Origin: an uncultured Coriobacteriaceae bacterium
GTDB taxonomy: Bacteria; Actinomycetota; Coriobacteriia; Coriobacteriales; Coriobacteriaceae
NCBI GenBank assembly: GCA_944322305.1
Contig: CALUOP010000003.1
Coordinates: 62,001 to 126,000 of the forward strand
DNA length: 64,000 nucleotides
Direction of reading: 5' to 3'
The stretch's first letter is position 1; each line of letters begins with the position of its first letter. A program made the translations under genes and the position numbers. Of this stretch, positions 25,950-34,935 are shown piece after piece. The notes beneath the pieces were generated by a model, which worked only from the letters and a program-made list of their open reading frames with translations, was not told where the DNA came from and made no database searches.

Positions 25950-26147
25950 TCAGCCGCCGCCTACGAACCGCACGACCTCCAGCGCGTCGTCGGCCGAAAG
26001 CGTGCGCTCGGCAAACTCCGCGCGCGGCACGATGTCGCCGTTGAGCTCGCACGCAACCCGAGCGCCCTCGAAACCGAGCGCCTCGAGCACCTGCGCGACC
26101 GTACGGCCGTTTGCCCCGGGATCGTCCTTGCCGTTGATCCGTGCCAT
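25950..26147 (-). CDS. thiS: Sulfur carrier protein ThiS
   Basis: A 65-residue ubiquitin-like sulfur carrier ([20 protein letters not shown]...) ending in VGGG, the terminal glycine carrying the thiocarboxylate donated to ThiG. One extra Gly is present compared with the usual GG end. The ATG at 26147 has AGGGGAGG upstream. It is the first gene of the thi operon. I looked for a TPP riboswitch (CTGAGA...ACCTGATC...GGATAATGCC) upstream and found none. Confidence 0.88.
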   Translation of the reverse strand: MARINGKDDPGANGRTVAQVLEALGFEGARVACELNGDIVPRAEFAERTLSADDALEVVRFVGGG

Positions 26148-26208
26148 GGGAACCTCCCCTCGCCCGAGCATCGAGCATCCGCCTTGCGCGAGCACGCCGA
26201 TGGCTAAC

Positions 26209-26268
26209 AAAAAAGCGCGCACGAAGGGTTAGACTCGCACCCGAGGTGGTGCGCCCCTTCGTACGCGC
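26209..26268 (-). terminator. Terminator between the MFS exporter and thiS
   Basis: On the minus strand GCGCGTACGAAGGGG ... CCCTTCGTGCGCGC forms a long stem with an inner hairpin (GCACCACC...GGGTGCG) and is followed by TTTTTT at 26214-26209. It lies about 95 bases beyond the exporter stop and about 60 bases before thiS. It could end the exporter transcript or act as an attenuator for the thi operon. Confidence 0.75.
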
Positions 26269-26362
26269 TGCGTACTCTATGCGATAGTGTGCCCCTGCGG
26301 GCGGCGTTCGTCAACGGTCAATTTCAGGTGTTGCGGGGTGCGTCACGACATTCCGCGCCCGT

Positions 26363-27556
26363 TTACCGGAACGCGCGTCGCAGCGCCGTGAGGCACAGGG
26401 CAAAGCCCACAAGCGCAATGATGCCGCCCGCGTAACCCACGAACGGCATGCCGGCCGTGGTGGTTACCACGCCGCCGAACCAGGTGCCGCAGCCGATGCC
26501 CAGGTTGAACAATCCCGAGAAGATGGACATGGCCACCGCTGAGGCGTCCGGCGGTGTGTTGCGAATAACCTCGGACTGGAACGCCACGTTAAAGGCCGTG
26601 GCGCACATGCCCCACACGCCGCACATGGCAAAAACGGTCGCTGCCGCCACGGAGGCCGTCTGCATGACCATGAGCGCAACACCCACACCCAGCACGCTGA
26701 CGCACACAAACGCAAAGCGATGCCCGTCGTACAGACGCGAGAACAGCACGCTGCCGACGATGCCCGCAAAGCCGAACACCGTCAGCGCCGCGGTGACCGT
26801 GCCGGCGTCCATGCCGCCCACCTGCATGAGGAAGGGCTCGATGTAGCTGTAGCCCGTGTAGTAGCCGGTCGCCACGAGCACCGTCACGCCGTACATGCCC
26901 AGAAGCGCCGGGTTGCGCAGCAGCTCGGGCAACTGGCGCACGCTGAAGGGCTCGCCCTTCTCCATCTTGGGAAGGGTGGCGCCCAGGTACACCAGCGAAA
27001 GCGCCGCCGCGCCCGCCACGCAGGCAAAGGTCATGCGCCAGCCCAGCGCCAGGCCGATCACGCGGCCGAGCGGCATGCCCAAGATCATGGCGATGGACGA
27101 GCCCGTCACGATCATGCTGAGCGCCAGCGAGCTGTGGCGCTGGTCGGCCACGCGGGTTGCCGCAGGCGAGGCGATGGACCAGAAAACCGCGTGCGCGCAG
27201 GCCACGAGCAGGCGCGCCGCCACGAGCAGCGGGAACGTGGGCGCTACGGCCGAGCCGATCTGACCGGCGAGAAAGACGGCGAGCACCACCAGGAGCAGCC
27301 GGCGGAAGTCGAGCCGGGAAGCCACGATCATGAGCGGGACCGAGAGGATCATCACGCCCCACGCGTAGATGGAGATCATCATACCGGCCTGCGCCTCGGT
27401 GAGCGCAAACGAGCCGGCGATGTCGGTGAGCAGACCCACCGGCATGAACTCCGACGTGTTGAAGATAAACGCCGAGAACGCCAAGCCGATGAGCGGCAGG
27501 AACTCCCGCCGGCTCATGCCGGTCTTTTCCGTTGATGCCTTTGCTGCAGATGCCAT
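26363..27556 (-). CDS. MFS exporter of the SotB/AraJ sugar-efflux type
   Basis: A 397-residue 12-helix transporter. The N-terminal FIFNTSEFMPVGLLTDIAGSF and the loop motif with VPLMIVASRLDFRRLL are typical of DHA1-type exporters such as SotB/AraJ. It may export sugars or drugs. The ATG at 27556 is the first good start after the leader hairpin; the ribosome site GAGAGGAG lies unusually far (about 14 bases), so MSRREF at 27517 is an alternative. The last helix region ends in LTALRRAFR. Confidence 0.82.
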   Translation of the reverse strand: MASAAKASTEKTGMSRREFLPLIGLAFSAFIFNTSEFMPVGLLTDIAGSFALTEAQAGMMISIYAWGVMILSVPLMIVASRLDFRRLLLVVLAVFLAGQIGSAVAPTFPLLVAARLLVACAHAVFWSIASPAATRVADQRHSSLALSMIVTGSSIAMILGMPLGRVIGLALGWRMTFACVAGAAALSLVYLGATLPKMEKGEPFSVRQLPELLRNPALLGMYGVTVLVATGYYTGYSYIEPFLMQVGGMDAGTVTAALTVFGFAGIVGSVLFSRLYDGHRFAFVCVSVLGVGVALMVMQTASVAAATVFAMCGVWGMCATAFNVAFQSEVIRNTPPDASAVAMSIFSGLFNLGIGCGTWFGGVVTTTAGMPFVGYAGGIIALVGFALCLTALRRAFR

Positions 27557-27914
27557 GTGCCGGCCACGCTCCTCTCGTGAAAAACGCCGGGGCATATGCT
27601 CCGGCGCTAACGCACGCGCGTACTGTACCAAATCGGCCCGGCAGTACAAGAGAGCGCGGGAATAGTTCACGAGGATGCGCGCAAACGGTTCGCAGCACGC
27701 AGGGCGCCGACACCGCCCATGCCGGTTGGCTAAAACGTTTCTGCTGGTAGACAGCAGCGTACGTCAAGCCGGCAAGCACGAGCGGCTCCGTGCGAGTTTT
27801 TTCCTGCGCAAGCGCCGGGGCAAACGGAAAAATACCGGAGAAACAGCGCCGGGCGAGAAGCGCGGTGCCGCGCAACAGAGCCGCGACCGCGGGCCCGCGC
27901 GCCAGGGGCCAGCG
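27557..27914. other. Gap with exporter promoter and 5'-leader hairpin
   Basis: On the minus strand TTGTAC (27649-27644) and TACAGT (27627-27622) with a 16-base spacer form a likely promoter for the MFS gene. Its transcript would open with the hairpin at 27607-27581 (CGCCGG-AG-CATATG-CC-CCGGCG), directly followed by TTTTT, which is a terminator shape inside the leader. The rest (27650-27914) holds one copy of GGGCGAGAAG (27851-27860) and a CGCGGGCCCGCG palindrome. No gene is seen. Confidence 0.5.
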
Positions 27915-29054
27915 TTAACCCGCCACGCGGCGCCCCAGCGCCACCAGCTGAAAGAGGCGGCGGGCAGCGGCGCGGTAGCGCTCCTCGGCGTGGGCAAGCG
28001 CGCTCTCGAGGCCCTCCGCAGGGTCGATCGCGGTGGGAACCATGGCCGTCAGCCCCGGCAGCCTGTCGGCGCCCGGCTCCATGCCGCCCACGACGGCCAC
28101 GCACGGAACGCCGCGGCGCAGGCAGGCCGCAGCCACCCCGCTCACCACCTTGCCGCGCGCCGTCTGGCCATCGGCGCGTCCCTCGCCCGTGACCACCACG
28201 TCCGCTTGGGCGAGAAGCTCGTCAAAGCCCGCCAGATCCAGCACGGCCTCCACCCCCGAGCGCAGGCGCGCGCCGAGAAACGCCAGGCACGCCGCGCCGA
28301 TGCCGCCGGCGGCCCCCGCACCGGGGGTGTTGACCACGCTTACGCCCGTAGCCTCGCGCACGCAGGCGGCGTAGCTCTCCATGCCGGCGTCGAGCTCCGC
28401 GACCACAGACGGGGTCGCGCCTTTTTGTGGCCCGAACACCGCACTGGCACCCTGAGGGCCTGTGAGCGGGTTGTCCACGTCGCACATAACCTGGATATGC
28501 GCACGCCCCAGACGCGGGTCGAGACCCGTGAGATCGATGCGCGCCACCCGCGCCAGATCCGCCCCGCAGCCCGCAAGCTCGCAGCCGCGCTGGTCGAGAA
28601 AGTGCACGCCGAGCGCGCGCAGCATGCCCATGCCACCGTCGTTGGTGGCGCTGCCGCCGAGGGCGAGCGTGACGCTGGTAACGCCCGCGTCGAGGGCGGC
28701 GCGCAAAAGCTGGCCGGTACCGTAGCTCGAGGCGCGGAACGGATCGCGCTCGGCCGGCGCCAGCAGCGGCAGGCCCGACGCCGCCGCGACCTCTATGACG
28801 GCGCGCTGCCCCCAAAGCAGGCCGTAGGCGGCATCCACCGGGCGGCCCAGCGGATCGGTCGCGCGCACCCTGCGCAACTCACCGCCGCAAGCGGCAACCA
28901 GGGCGGCAGCCGTGCCCTCCCCGCCGTCAGCCATGGGAACCGACGTGACCCGCGCGTCCGGAAACACCGCGGAGGCCTCCTCGGCAAGCAGCCGGGCGAT
29001 CTCCTCCGACGAAAGCGTTCCCTTGAACGAATCCGACGCCGCTATGACGTGCAT
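27915..29054 (-). CDS. Glycerate 2-kinase
   Basis: A 379-residue glycerate kinase of the GarK/GlxK type (glycerate to 2-phosphoglycerate). Family motifs: VIAASDSFKGTLSS at the start, VPMADGGEGT, LALGGSATNDGGMGMLRALG, NPLTGPQGASAVFGPQKGA, NTPGAGAAGGIG and VVTGEGRADGQTARGKV. The ATG at 29054 follows AAGGGGAGG. Monocistronic. The coding stretch ELLAQA is encoded on the reverse of a GGGCGAGAAG site at 28208-28217. Confidence 0.92.
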   Translation of the reverse strand: MHVIAASDSFKGTLSSEEIARLLAEEASAVFPDARVTSVPMADGGEGTAAALVAACGGELRRVRATDPLGRPVDAAYGLLWGQRAVIEVAAASGLPLLAPAERDPFRASSYGTGQLLRAALDAGVTSVTLALGGSATNDGGMGMLRALGVHFLDQRGCELAGCGADLARVARIDLTGLDPRLGRAHIQVMCDVDNPLTGPQGASAVFGPQKGATPSVVAELDAGMESYAACVREATGVSVVNTPGAGAAGGIGAACLAFLGARLRSGVEAVLDLAGFDELLAQADVVVTGEGRADGQTARGKVVSGVAAACLRRGVPCVAVVGGMEPGADRLPGLTAMVPTAIDPAEGLESALAHAEERYRAAARRLFQLVALGRRVAG

Positions 29055-29610
29055 GGCCTCCCCTTCCGTTGCGGCATACGCGGGCTGCGGCACGCGCGGC
29101 CCGCCTAGGGCGCCGGAGCCCTCGCGAGCGCGGCGGTGCGGCACCGTGAGCCGCAGCCCCTTCCTTCGCATCCGCGCCAGCAAGGCGCCCCGCCGCTGCC
29201 GTTACGCTGCATCATACTGGTTTTGCGCCAGCACCGTTGCCTTCGCGCAGGGCAAGCGGTCGGCCGCCGTTCTCGCGCGCAACGAGCGGTTGGCCGCTTT
29301 TCTCGCACATAGCGCCCCGTTTATCCGCTCCTTTGGCGTCTATGGAACGTTTAGCCGCGCGAACGACATCGTACAGGCCCACATCCGCGAGATAGACGTC
29401 GCAACCGCGACCAACGCCCTCAGCGATGTCGCCAGCGCGGGTAACCGAGGACGCGTTGGCGGCGACGCCCCGCACCCCGCCGCCCAGCCAGCCGCTCGCG
29501 CTCCAACACGCAAACCAGCCCGCACGTTACCGCAAATCGGGGGTACCCTTGTGAGAGAAACACCGTTGCCGCCCGGGCCGGCGCCCGGCGCTTACCCGCA
29601 AGGAGAGGTT
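29055..29610. repeat. Divergent gap with weak 30-bp-period array E (29225-29480)
   Basis: No gene is seen in these 556 bases between glycerate kinase and grpB. Two clear 30-bp units, GCGGTCGGCCGCCGTTCTCG and GCGGTTGGCCGCTTTTCTCG, start at 29256 and 29286, with degenerate units on both sides. At about 29349 GTTTAGCCGCGCGAACGAC-ATC closely matches the array D unit. On the opposite strand, 29450-29395 reads GTTACCCGCG...CGACATC and GTTGGTCGCG...CGACGTC, 30 bases apart, again D-like. Similarity is low, so this is an eroded array at best. Confidence 0.4.
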
Positions 29611-30123
29611 ATGCGCGTCCGCATCATGCCCCACAACAAGGCGTGGGAGTCTCAATACGAAGCCGAGAAGAACCTCCTGGCCGCCGCCCTGGGCGACGCC
29701 TTGGTGGAGGCGCACCACATCGGCAGCACCGCTGTGCCCGGGCTTCCCGCCGTGCCGGTGATCGACCTGATGCTGGTGGTGAGCTCCCTCGACGCGCTGG
29801 AGGCCGCGCGCGACCAGCTGGCGCAGGCGGGCTACGAACGCGTTGAGGATCCCACCGCCTCCGGCGGCGTGCTCATGCGCAAGTACGTGCAGACGAGCCC
29901 CGACGACGTGTACGCTCAGGCGTTTGTTTTCCCCGCCAACGACACGTACAACATCCAGCGTCACCTGGCCGTGCGCGACTATTTGCGCGCGCACAAGAGC
30001 GCCGCCGGCGGCTACGCCAACCTGAAGCGCATGATCGCCCGGCAAAACGGCCGCAACTACGACGCCTACTGCCGCGGCAAAAAAGCCTTCATGCAGCAGC
30101 TCGAGCGCAGCGCCCGCACGTAG
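29611..30123 (+). CDS. GrpB/UPF0157 nucleotidyltransferase-fold protein
   Basis: A 170-residue GrpB-family protein with a nucleotidyltransferase-like fold. Typical motifs are WESQYEAEKNLLAAALG, HHIGSTAVPGLPAVPVIDLMLVV and FPANDTYNIQRHLAVRDYLRAH. Cellular role unknown; some members have been linked to CoA-binding or dephospho-CoA kinase fusions. The ATG at 29611 has AAGGAGAGGTT upstream. It is isolated between opposite-strand genes. Confidence 0.85.
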   Translation: MRVRIMPHNKAWESQYEAEKNLLAAALGDALVEAHHIGSTAVPGLPAVPVIDLMLVVSSLDALEAARDQLAQAGYERVEDPTASGGVLMRKYVQTSPDDVYAQAFVFPANDTYNIQRHLAVRDYLRAHKSAAGGYANLKRMIARQNGRNYDAYCRGKKAFMQQLERSART

Positions 30124-30307
30124 GCGAGAAGCGCGCCCAGCCACCCGACGCGTCAAGGCGGCCGACCAGCGGCCGCGTGCAGGCAATAAACCCAAAGAGC
30201 TCCGCCAGGACCGCAGGCGCAAGGCATCTGCCAGACGCACCTGCCCCATCAGTACCTTTACCCGTCCCCGCCAGCACGAGCGGCAGCGGGCGATGGGCTC
30301 ATGCGGC

Positions 30308-32896
30308 CTAGACCCCGAGCTCCTCGGCAAGGTAGCGCCCGGTAACGCTCTCGGGGCACGCTGCGACCTCTTCCGGTGTGCCGGCCGCCACCACACGCCC
30401 GCCGCTCTCGCCGCCACCGGGCCCCATGTCTATCACCCAGTCGGCGTTGGCGATCATATCCAGGTCATGCTCGATCACCACCACGGTGGCACCGTTGTCT
30501 ATGAGGCGCTGCAGCACGCCGAGCAGCACCTCCACGTCAAGCGGGTGCAAGCCGATCGTGGGCTCATCGAACACGAAGAGCGCGTCATCCTGCTTGCGGG
30601 TGAGCTCGCTCGCAAGCTTGAGGCGCTGCGCCTCGCCGCCCGAAAGCGCCGGCGTGGCCTCACCCAGCGTGAGGTACCCCAGGCCCAGGTCGTGCAGGAT
30701 GGCAAGCTTTGCCTTTACCGAGCGCAGGTTGGTCTCGGCCAGCGCGTCGGCCGCCTGGTCAACCGTGTACGAAAGCAGCTCGGGCAGGCTGATGTCCCCC
30801 GCGAGCTTGACGCGGTAGGCGTCGCGCCCATAGCGCACGCCGTTGCAGTCGGGACACGGGATGTCCACATCGGGCAAGAACTGCACGTCGAGCGAGATCT
30901 GCCCGGTGCCGTCGCAGGTAGGGCAGCGCAGCGAGCCAGTGTTGTACGAGAACGAGCCAGCCTTAAGCCCGCGCTCCTTCGCCTCGGGCAGCTTGGCGTA
31001 GGCGCGACGCAGATCGTCCAGCACGCCGGAGTAGGTGGCCACCGTGGAGCGCACGTTGGCGCCGATGGGCGTGGCGTCTATGAGGTTGGCGCGGGCGATA
31101 CCCGCCGCCTCTACCGCGCGCACGTGCGCCGGGAGCTTCTCGCCGGCGATCTGCGCCTTGAGAGCGGGGATCAGGCTCTCGAGCACGAGCGTGGTCTTGC
31201 CTGATCCCGAAACGCCCGTTACCGCAACGAGCCGGCCGCGCGGAATCTCAACCGTCAGCGGCTTCACCGTATGGATGGCGTCCGTCTCGAGACGGACAGC
31301 GCCCTGCGCGAACACCTCGTCGGCGTGGGCGCGGCGGCGCGTGCGGATGCGCTTCTCGCCCGAGAGGAACGGGCCGATACGCGTTTGCGGACTGTGCTCG
31401 ACCTCCTCAACCGTGCCTTGGGCAACAATCTCGCCGCCCGCAGCGCCCGAGCCCGGCCCGATCTCAATGAGATGGTCGGCATGGCGCAGCACGCGCACGT
31501 CGTGGTCTACGAGCACCACCGAGTTGCCGTCTTCCAGCAGGTCGTCCACCACGCCGAGCAGCCCCTCAACGTTGGAGGGATGCAGGCCGATGGAGGGCTC
31601 GTCCAGCACGTAGAGCACCCCGCAGGTGCGGTTGCGCACCGCGCGGGCCAGCTGAACGCGCTGGCGCTCGCCGGTGGAGAGCGTAGAGCTCGCGCGGTCG
31701 AGCGAGAGGTACCCCAACCCCAGCTGCTTCAGGCGGCACAGCGGCTCGCCCATCTCCGCACAGATGGCCTCGGCCATGGGACGCATCTCCTCGGGCATGA
31801 GACCGGGCACGGTGGGCACCCAAGCCGCTAGCTCGTCGAGCGTCATCTTGGTGGCGTCGCCCAGGTTCATGCCGTCGATCACCGGGCCGCGAGCGCGCTG
31901 GGAAAGCCGCGTTCCGCCGCAGTCAGGGCACACGTCCTCGCGCAGGAAGCGCGCCACACGCGTCAGACCCTTCTCGTCCTTCACCTTTGAGAGCGCGTTC
32001 TCAACCGTGTAGACCGCGTTGAAGTACGTGAAGTCGAGCTCGGCAAAGTCATCCCCCTTTTTGGAGCGGTACAGGATGTGCTTCTTTTCCGCCGGGCCGT
32101 GGAACACGATGTCGCGCTCCTTTGGCGTGAGCTCGGAAAACGGCACGTCCGTCCGCACGCCCATGGCGGCGCACACCTGTTTCATGAGATCCCACATGAG
32201 CGTGTTCCACGGCGCCACCGCCCCCTCGTTGATGGAGAGGGACTCGTCGGGGACGAGGGTGTCCATGTCAACCGTGCGCACGATGCCGGTGCCGCCGCAG
32301 GTGGGGCACGCTCCCGCGCTGTTGAAGGCCAGGTCCTCCGCGCCGGGACCGTAGAACTGCTGCCCGCAGGACGGGCAGGTGGTAGGCAGCATCAGCGCAA
32401 CGTCCATGCTGGGCGGCACGTGGGCGCCGCAGTGCGGGCATTGGTGGCTACCCAGGCGCGAGAACATCAGGCGCAGGTAGTTGAGCAACTCGGTGGAGGT
32501 GCCGAACGTGGAATGCACGCCGGGGATGCCCGGGCGCTGCCGCAAGGCCAAGGCCGCCGGCACGTGCAGGACCTCGTCCACCGTGGCGCGGGCCGCCTGG
32601 CCGATGCGGCGGCGCGTGTAGGTGGAAAGCGCGTCCAAGTAGCGGCGCGACCCCTCCGCGTAGAGCGTGCCCAGCGCCAGCGAGCTCTTACCCGAGCCCG
32701 AAACGCCGGCGATGCCCACCAAGCACCCCAGAGGGATGTCTACGTTCACGTTCTTAAGGTTGTGCACCCGTGCCCCGCGCACCTGGATACAATCCGGCTG
32801 CCGGTAGCGCAGGGACTGCGGGGAGACCCGCTCCGTCGAAACAACCTCGCCACGAACCCCCTGCAACGCAGCTCCATTTTTCTCTACGCCATTCAT
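30308..32896 (-). CDS. UvrA paralogue (excinuclease ABC subunit A-like ATPase)
   Basis: An 862-residue tandem ABC ATPase, shorter than repair UvrA (about 940-970). Walker A motifs are GVSGSGKSSLALGTLYAEG near the N-terminus and GVSGSGKTTLVLESL (about 560). The ABC signatures are LSTGERQRVQLARA and LSGGEAQRLKLASE. Zinc modules CPHCG/CPSCG, CPTCGG/CPDCGGTR and CPTCDGTGQ/CPDCNG are present. Length and domain economy suggest a UvrA2-type protein, possibly in drug or DNA-damage tolerance, rather than canonical UvrA. SGEKRIR is encoded by the dispersed motif. Start 32896 is an ATG; a GTG at 32932 is possible. Confidence 0.87.
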   Translation of the reverse strand: MNGVEKNGAALQGVRGEVVSTERVSPQSLRYRQPDCIQVRGARVHNLKNVNVDIPLGCLVGIAGVSGSGKSSLALGTLYAEGSRRYLDALSTYTRRRIGQAARATVDEVLHVPAALALRQRPGIPGVHSTFGTSTELLNYLRLMFSRLGSHQCPHCGAHVPPSMDVALMLPTTCPSCGQQFYGPGAEDLAFNSAGACPTCGGTGIVRTVDMDTLVPDESLSINEGAVAPWNTLMWDLMKQVCAAMGVRTDVPFSELTPKERDIVFHGPAEKKHILYRSKKGDDFAELDFTYFNAVYTVENALSKVKDEKGLTRVARFLREDVCPDCGGTRLSQRARGPVIDGMNLGDATKMTLDELAAWVPTVPGLMPEEMRPMAEAICAEMGEPLCRLKQLGLGYLSLDRASSTLSTGERQRVQLARAVRNRTCGVLYVLDEPSIGLHPSNVEGLLGVVDDLLEDGNSVVLVDHDVRVLRHADHLIEIGPGSGAAGGEIVAQGTVEEVEHSPQTRIGPFLSGEKRIRTRRRAHADEVFAQGAVRLETDAIHTVKPLTVEIPRGRLVAVTGVSGSGKTTLVLESLIPALKAQIAGEKLPAHVRAVEAAGIARANLIDATPIGANVRSTVATYSGVLDDLRRAYAKLPEAKERGLKAGSFSYNTGSLRCPTCDGTGQISLDVQFLPDVDIPCPDCNGVRYGRDAYRVKLAGDISLPELLSYTVDQAADALAETNLRSVKAKLAILHDLGLGYLTLGEATPALSGGEAQRLKLASELTRKQDDALFVFDEPTIGLHPLDVEVLLGVLQRLIDNGATVVVIEHDLDMIANADWVIDMGPGGGESGGRVVAAGTPEEVAACPESVTGRYLAEELGV

Positions 32897-33007
32897 GGAA
32901 ACCACCCCACTCACCTGCCGGCTCGCCAGCACCCCTGTCCCGCGCCATTACCTATCCGCAGGATCCATAGTATGATCGGCAAGCGAAACGCCATTCCGCG
33001 CCACGCA

Positions 33008-33385
33008 CTAACCCAGCTCAATCCCCTCGTCATCACAGTACGCCCGACAAGATCCCAGCAACCGCGGGAAATCATTCACGATAACGTCCCAGATAATCTC
33101 GCGATCCACGTCTCCGTATGCGTGGGCCAAACGGTTGCGCACGCCGCTTACCCCCGCCCGGTCAAACGCATAGCGCTGGGCAACTTCCTCAGAAACGTGC
33201 CCGGCCTTCTCGGTGATGCGGAGCACGCGGTTGAGAATCCCCTCGGCAACAAGATCGTCCACGTCGTTGCAAGGGCTTACAAACCGTTCCCTGGTGAAGG
33301 CAAGGGCTTTCATCTGCCGCCGTGTTTCGAGGATCACATCATATATCTCCTGGACCCTCGAAAGGTCGTCCCGCTTCGCGCTCAT
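33008..33385 (-). CDS. HepT-like HEPN toxin
   Basis: A 125-residue HEPN-domain protein (HepT/DUF86). The RNase-type motif RX4HXY is visible as RNRLAHAYGDVD near residue 84. It pairs with the MntA-type nucleotidyltransferase encoded just upstream, with a 47-base overlap. In characterised type VII modules MntA AMPylates HepT at the Tyr of this motif to silence it. Confidence 0.87.
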   Translation of the reverse strand: MSAKRDDLSRVQEIYDVILETRRQMKALAFTRERFVSPCNDVDDLVAEGILNRVLRITEKAGHVSEEVAQRYAFDRAGVSGVRNRLAHAYGDVDREIIWDVIVNDFPRLLGSCRAYCDDEGIELG

Positions 33386-33977
33386 ATACCAGCACCTTCT
33401 CCCGATCTATCGCTGCAGCCAGCGCCTCGTTTTTAAGGTGCGTCGCAGTCACCACATCCACCTCGCGGCCCGTTGCCTGCTCCACGCGCTTGGAAAACCT
33501 GCTCAGGTCGCCCAACGTAAACGGATGGCTGCGGTCGAGCACAAGCCTCACGTCTATGTCGCTCGCCTCGGAAAAATCCCCGCGAGCAAACGAGCCGAAC
33601 AGGTACGCCTTATCCACCGCTTGGTAATCGGCAGCCACGTCCGCCACCGCGCGGCGCGCGGTCGCGAATTCTTGCGCCCGATGCACCTCGACGCTTTCGG
33701 CACACCTTGAGCAATCCTCGCTGGACGCTTGATGTCCCGCATGCGCCCCTTGTGCCTGGAGCAGCGAAAGAACGCGGTCAATCTGGCTCGCCAAAGAGTC
33801 AAGCGTCACCGCCTCGCCTTGAGCCTCTTGCTCTATCCCCCGTTGCACAAAGTGGAGAAACGCGTCCGTTTTTGAAACTCCATGCTCCGTGGCATACCCA
33901 ACCACCTCGTCAACGACCCGTTTGGGCAAGCGCAACGATAGGGCAACGCGATGGTCAGCCGATTTCATGTGCGACAT
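33339..33977 (-). CDS. MntA-like nucleotidyltransferase antitoxin with N-terminal DNA-binding domain
   Basis: A 212-residue protein. Residues about 8-50 (HRVALSLRLPKRVVDEVVGYATEHGVSKT) look like a ribbon-helix-helix domain, followed by a Gln/Ala-rich linker. The minimal nucleotidyltransferase domain (about 105-210) carries the catalytic GSFARGDFSEASDIDVRLVL motif. Canonical MntA proteins lack the DNA-binding part. The ATG at 33977 follows AGGGAGG. A 34-base palindrome lies directly upstream, consistent with autoregulation through the added domain. Confidence 0.83.
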   Translation of the reverse strand: MSHMKSADHRVALSLRLPKRVVDEVVGYATEHGVSKTDAFLHFVQRGIEQEAQGEAVTLDSLASQIDRVLSLLQAQGAHAGHQASSEDCSRCAESVEVHRAQEFATARRAVADVAADYQAVDKAYLFGSFARGDFSEASDIDVRLVLDRSHPFTLGDLSRFSKRVEQATGREVDVVTATHLKNEALAAAIDREKVLVYEREAGRPFEGPGDI

Positions 33978-33985
33978 GATTCCTC

Positions 33986-34019
33986 CCTGACATGTATGAC
34001 AATTGTAATACATGTCAGG
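33986..34019. promoter_or_regulatory. 34-bp palindromic operator of the MntA-HepT operon
   Basis: Perfect 12-bp arms CCTGACATGTAT and ATACATGTCAGG flank GACAATTGTA, which is itself largely palindromic (CAATTG). It starts 9 bases upstream of the mntA-like ATG and overlaps the ribosome site. Confidence 0.75.
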
Positions 34020-34183
34020 TTGCGACGCTGGCTGCACCTCCCTTCTCCCCTTCCTTGACTCAAGGATATCAAACACCTGTTCGTTTATAGGAGAAAACAC
34101 GAACGTTTGTTTGTGCTATAAAGTCTTCACGATTTGTTCGGATAGCGCAGAAGCCACCGAGCCAGCGCCCACGTATGCACCCT

Positions 34184-34891
34184 TTACTGTGCGGCGCGCT
34201 CGGCAAAGCTCTCGGGGCTCTCAACCGAAGCGACCGTAACGGGAAACGCCGTCTGCCCCGTGTCCTTATACGAGAAGATCCACGCCGCACCCTCTTTGAG
34301 GCCCGTCATGGTCAAAAGCTCGGAACAGTCAACCTCACCCGTTGTACCTGCGGAAAGGCCGCTGACGTTCACGCCCGCGGCATCCCATTCCCACGGCTCC
34401 ACCTCGACAACGGCAACGCGGCGGCCTAAGTCGCGCTCCAACACGCGTGCGCGCACGTACGCGTAGCCCCCGTCAAGCGGCGGCAAGCCCGCAGCCGCGT
34501 CCGCGTCGCCAGCGCCTTCAGCATCGGCCTCCGCGCTTGCCGCAGCCGGGCCCTTCTCGCCCGCAAGGCCCGCGCCGGCAGAATCCGCGCCAGGCACGCC
34601 AAGCAGGCGCCCACCTGCAAACGCCAGGGCGCACAGCAACGCAACGTGCACCGCAACCATAACCGGAAGCCCAATGTAAAAGGCAGGCTTGCGCGTTTTG
34701 TGGCGCACGGCGCGCATGGCAACCAGCCCGCCCAGGGCACCGCCGGCCAGCGAAAGCCCCAGCAGTGCCTTCTCGCTGATGCGCCGCTGGCCATGCTGCG
34801 CCCGGTACTTGTCCACCGCAAAAAGCACCGCGCACAGCACGTTGACGGCGCCGTAGTACAGCGCAACCGCCGTCCACAGATTCAAACCCAT
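34184..34891 (-). CDS. DUF1294 membrane protein with extra C-terminal domain
   Basis: A 235-residue protein. Residues 1-95 match the DUF1294 pattern: AVDKYRAQHGQRRISEKALLGLSLAGGALGG and RHKTRKPAF between membrane helices. A disordered acidic linker (about 98-145, including AGEKGPAAAS encoded by the dispersed motif) leads to a C-terminal domain of about 90 residues (AYVRARVLERDLGRRVAVVEVEPWEWDAAGV) that I do not recognise. The usual DUF1294 protein ends before the linker. Function unknown. Confidence 0.72.
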   Translation of the reverse strand: MGLNLWTAVALYYGAVNVLCAVLFAVDKYRAQHGQRRISEKALLGLSLAGGALGGLVAMRAVRHKTRKPAFYIGLPVMVAVHVALLCALAFAGGRLLGVPGADSAGAGLAGEKGPAAASAEADAEGAGDADAAAGLPPLDGGYAYVRARVLERDLGRRVAVVEVEPWEWDAAGVNVSGLSAGTTGEVDCSELLTMTGLKEGAAWIFSYKDTGQTAFPVTVASVESPESFAERAAQ

Positions 34892-34935
34892 CGTTGCACC
34901 CGCCTCTCAATCGCCGTGCAGAAAGTGTACCGCGG

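Noticed and set aside
26148-26345. TPP riboswitch upstream of thiS
   Set aside because: None of the conserved TPP segments is present on the minus strand; the structure there is a terminator hairpin with a T-run.
30308-32896. Canonical DNA-repair uvrA
   Set aside because: The chain is about 80-100 residues shorter than repair UvrA and lies alone, without uvrB; a paralogue is the safer call.
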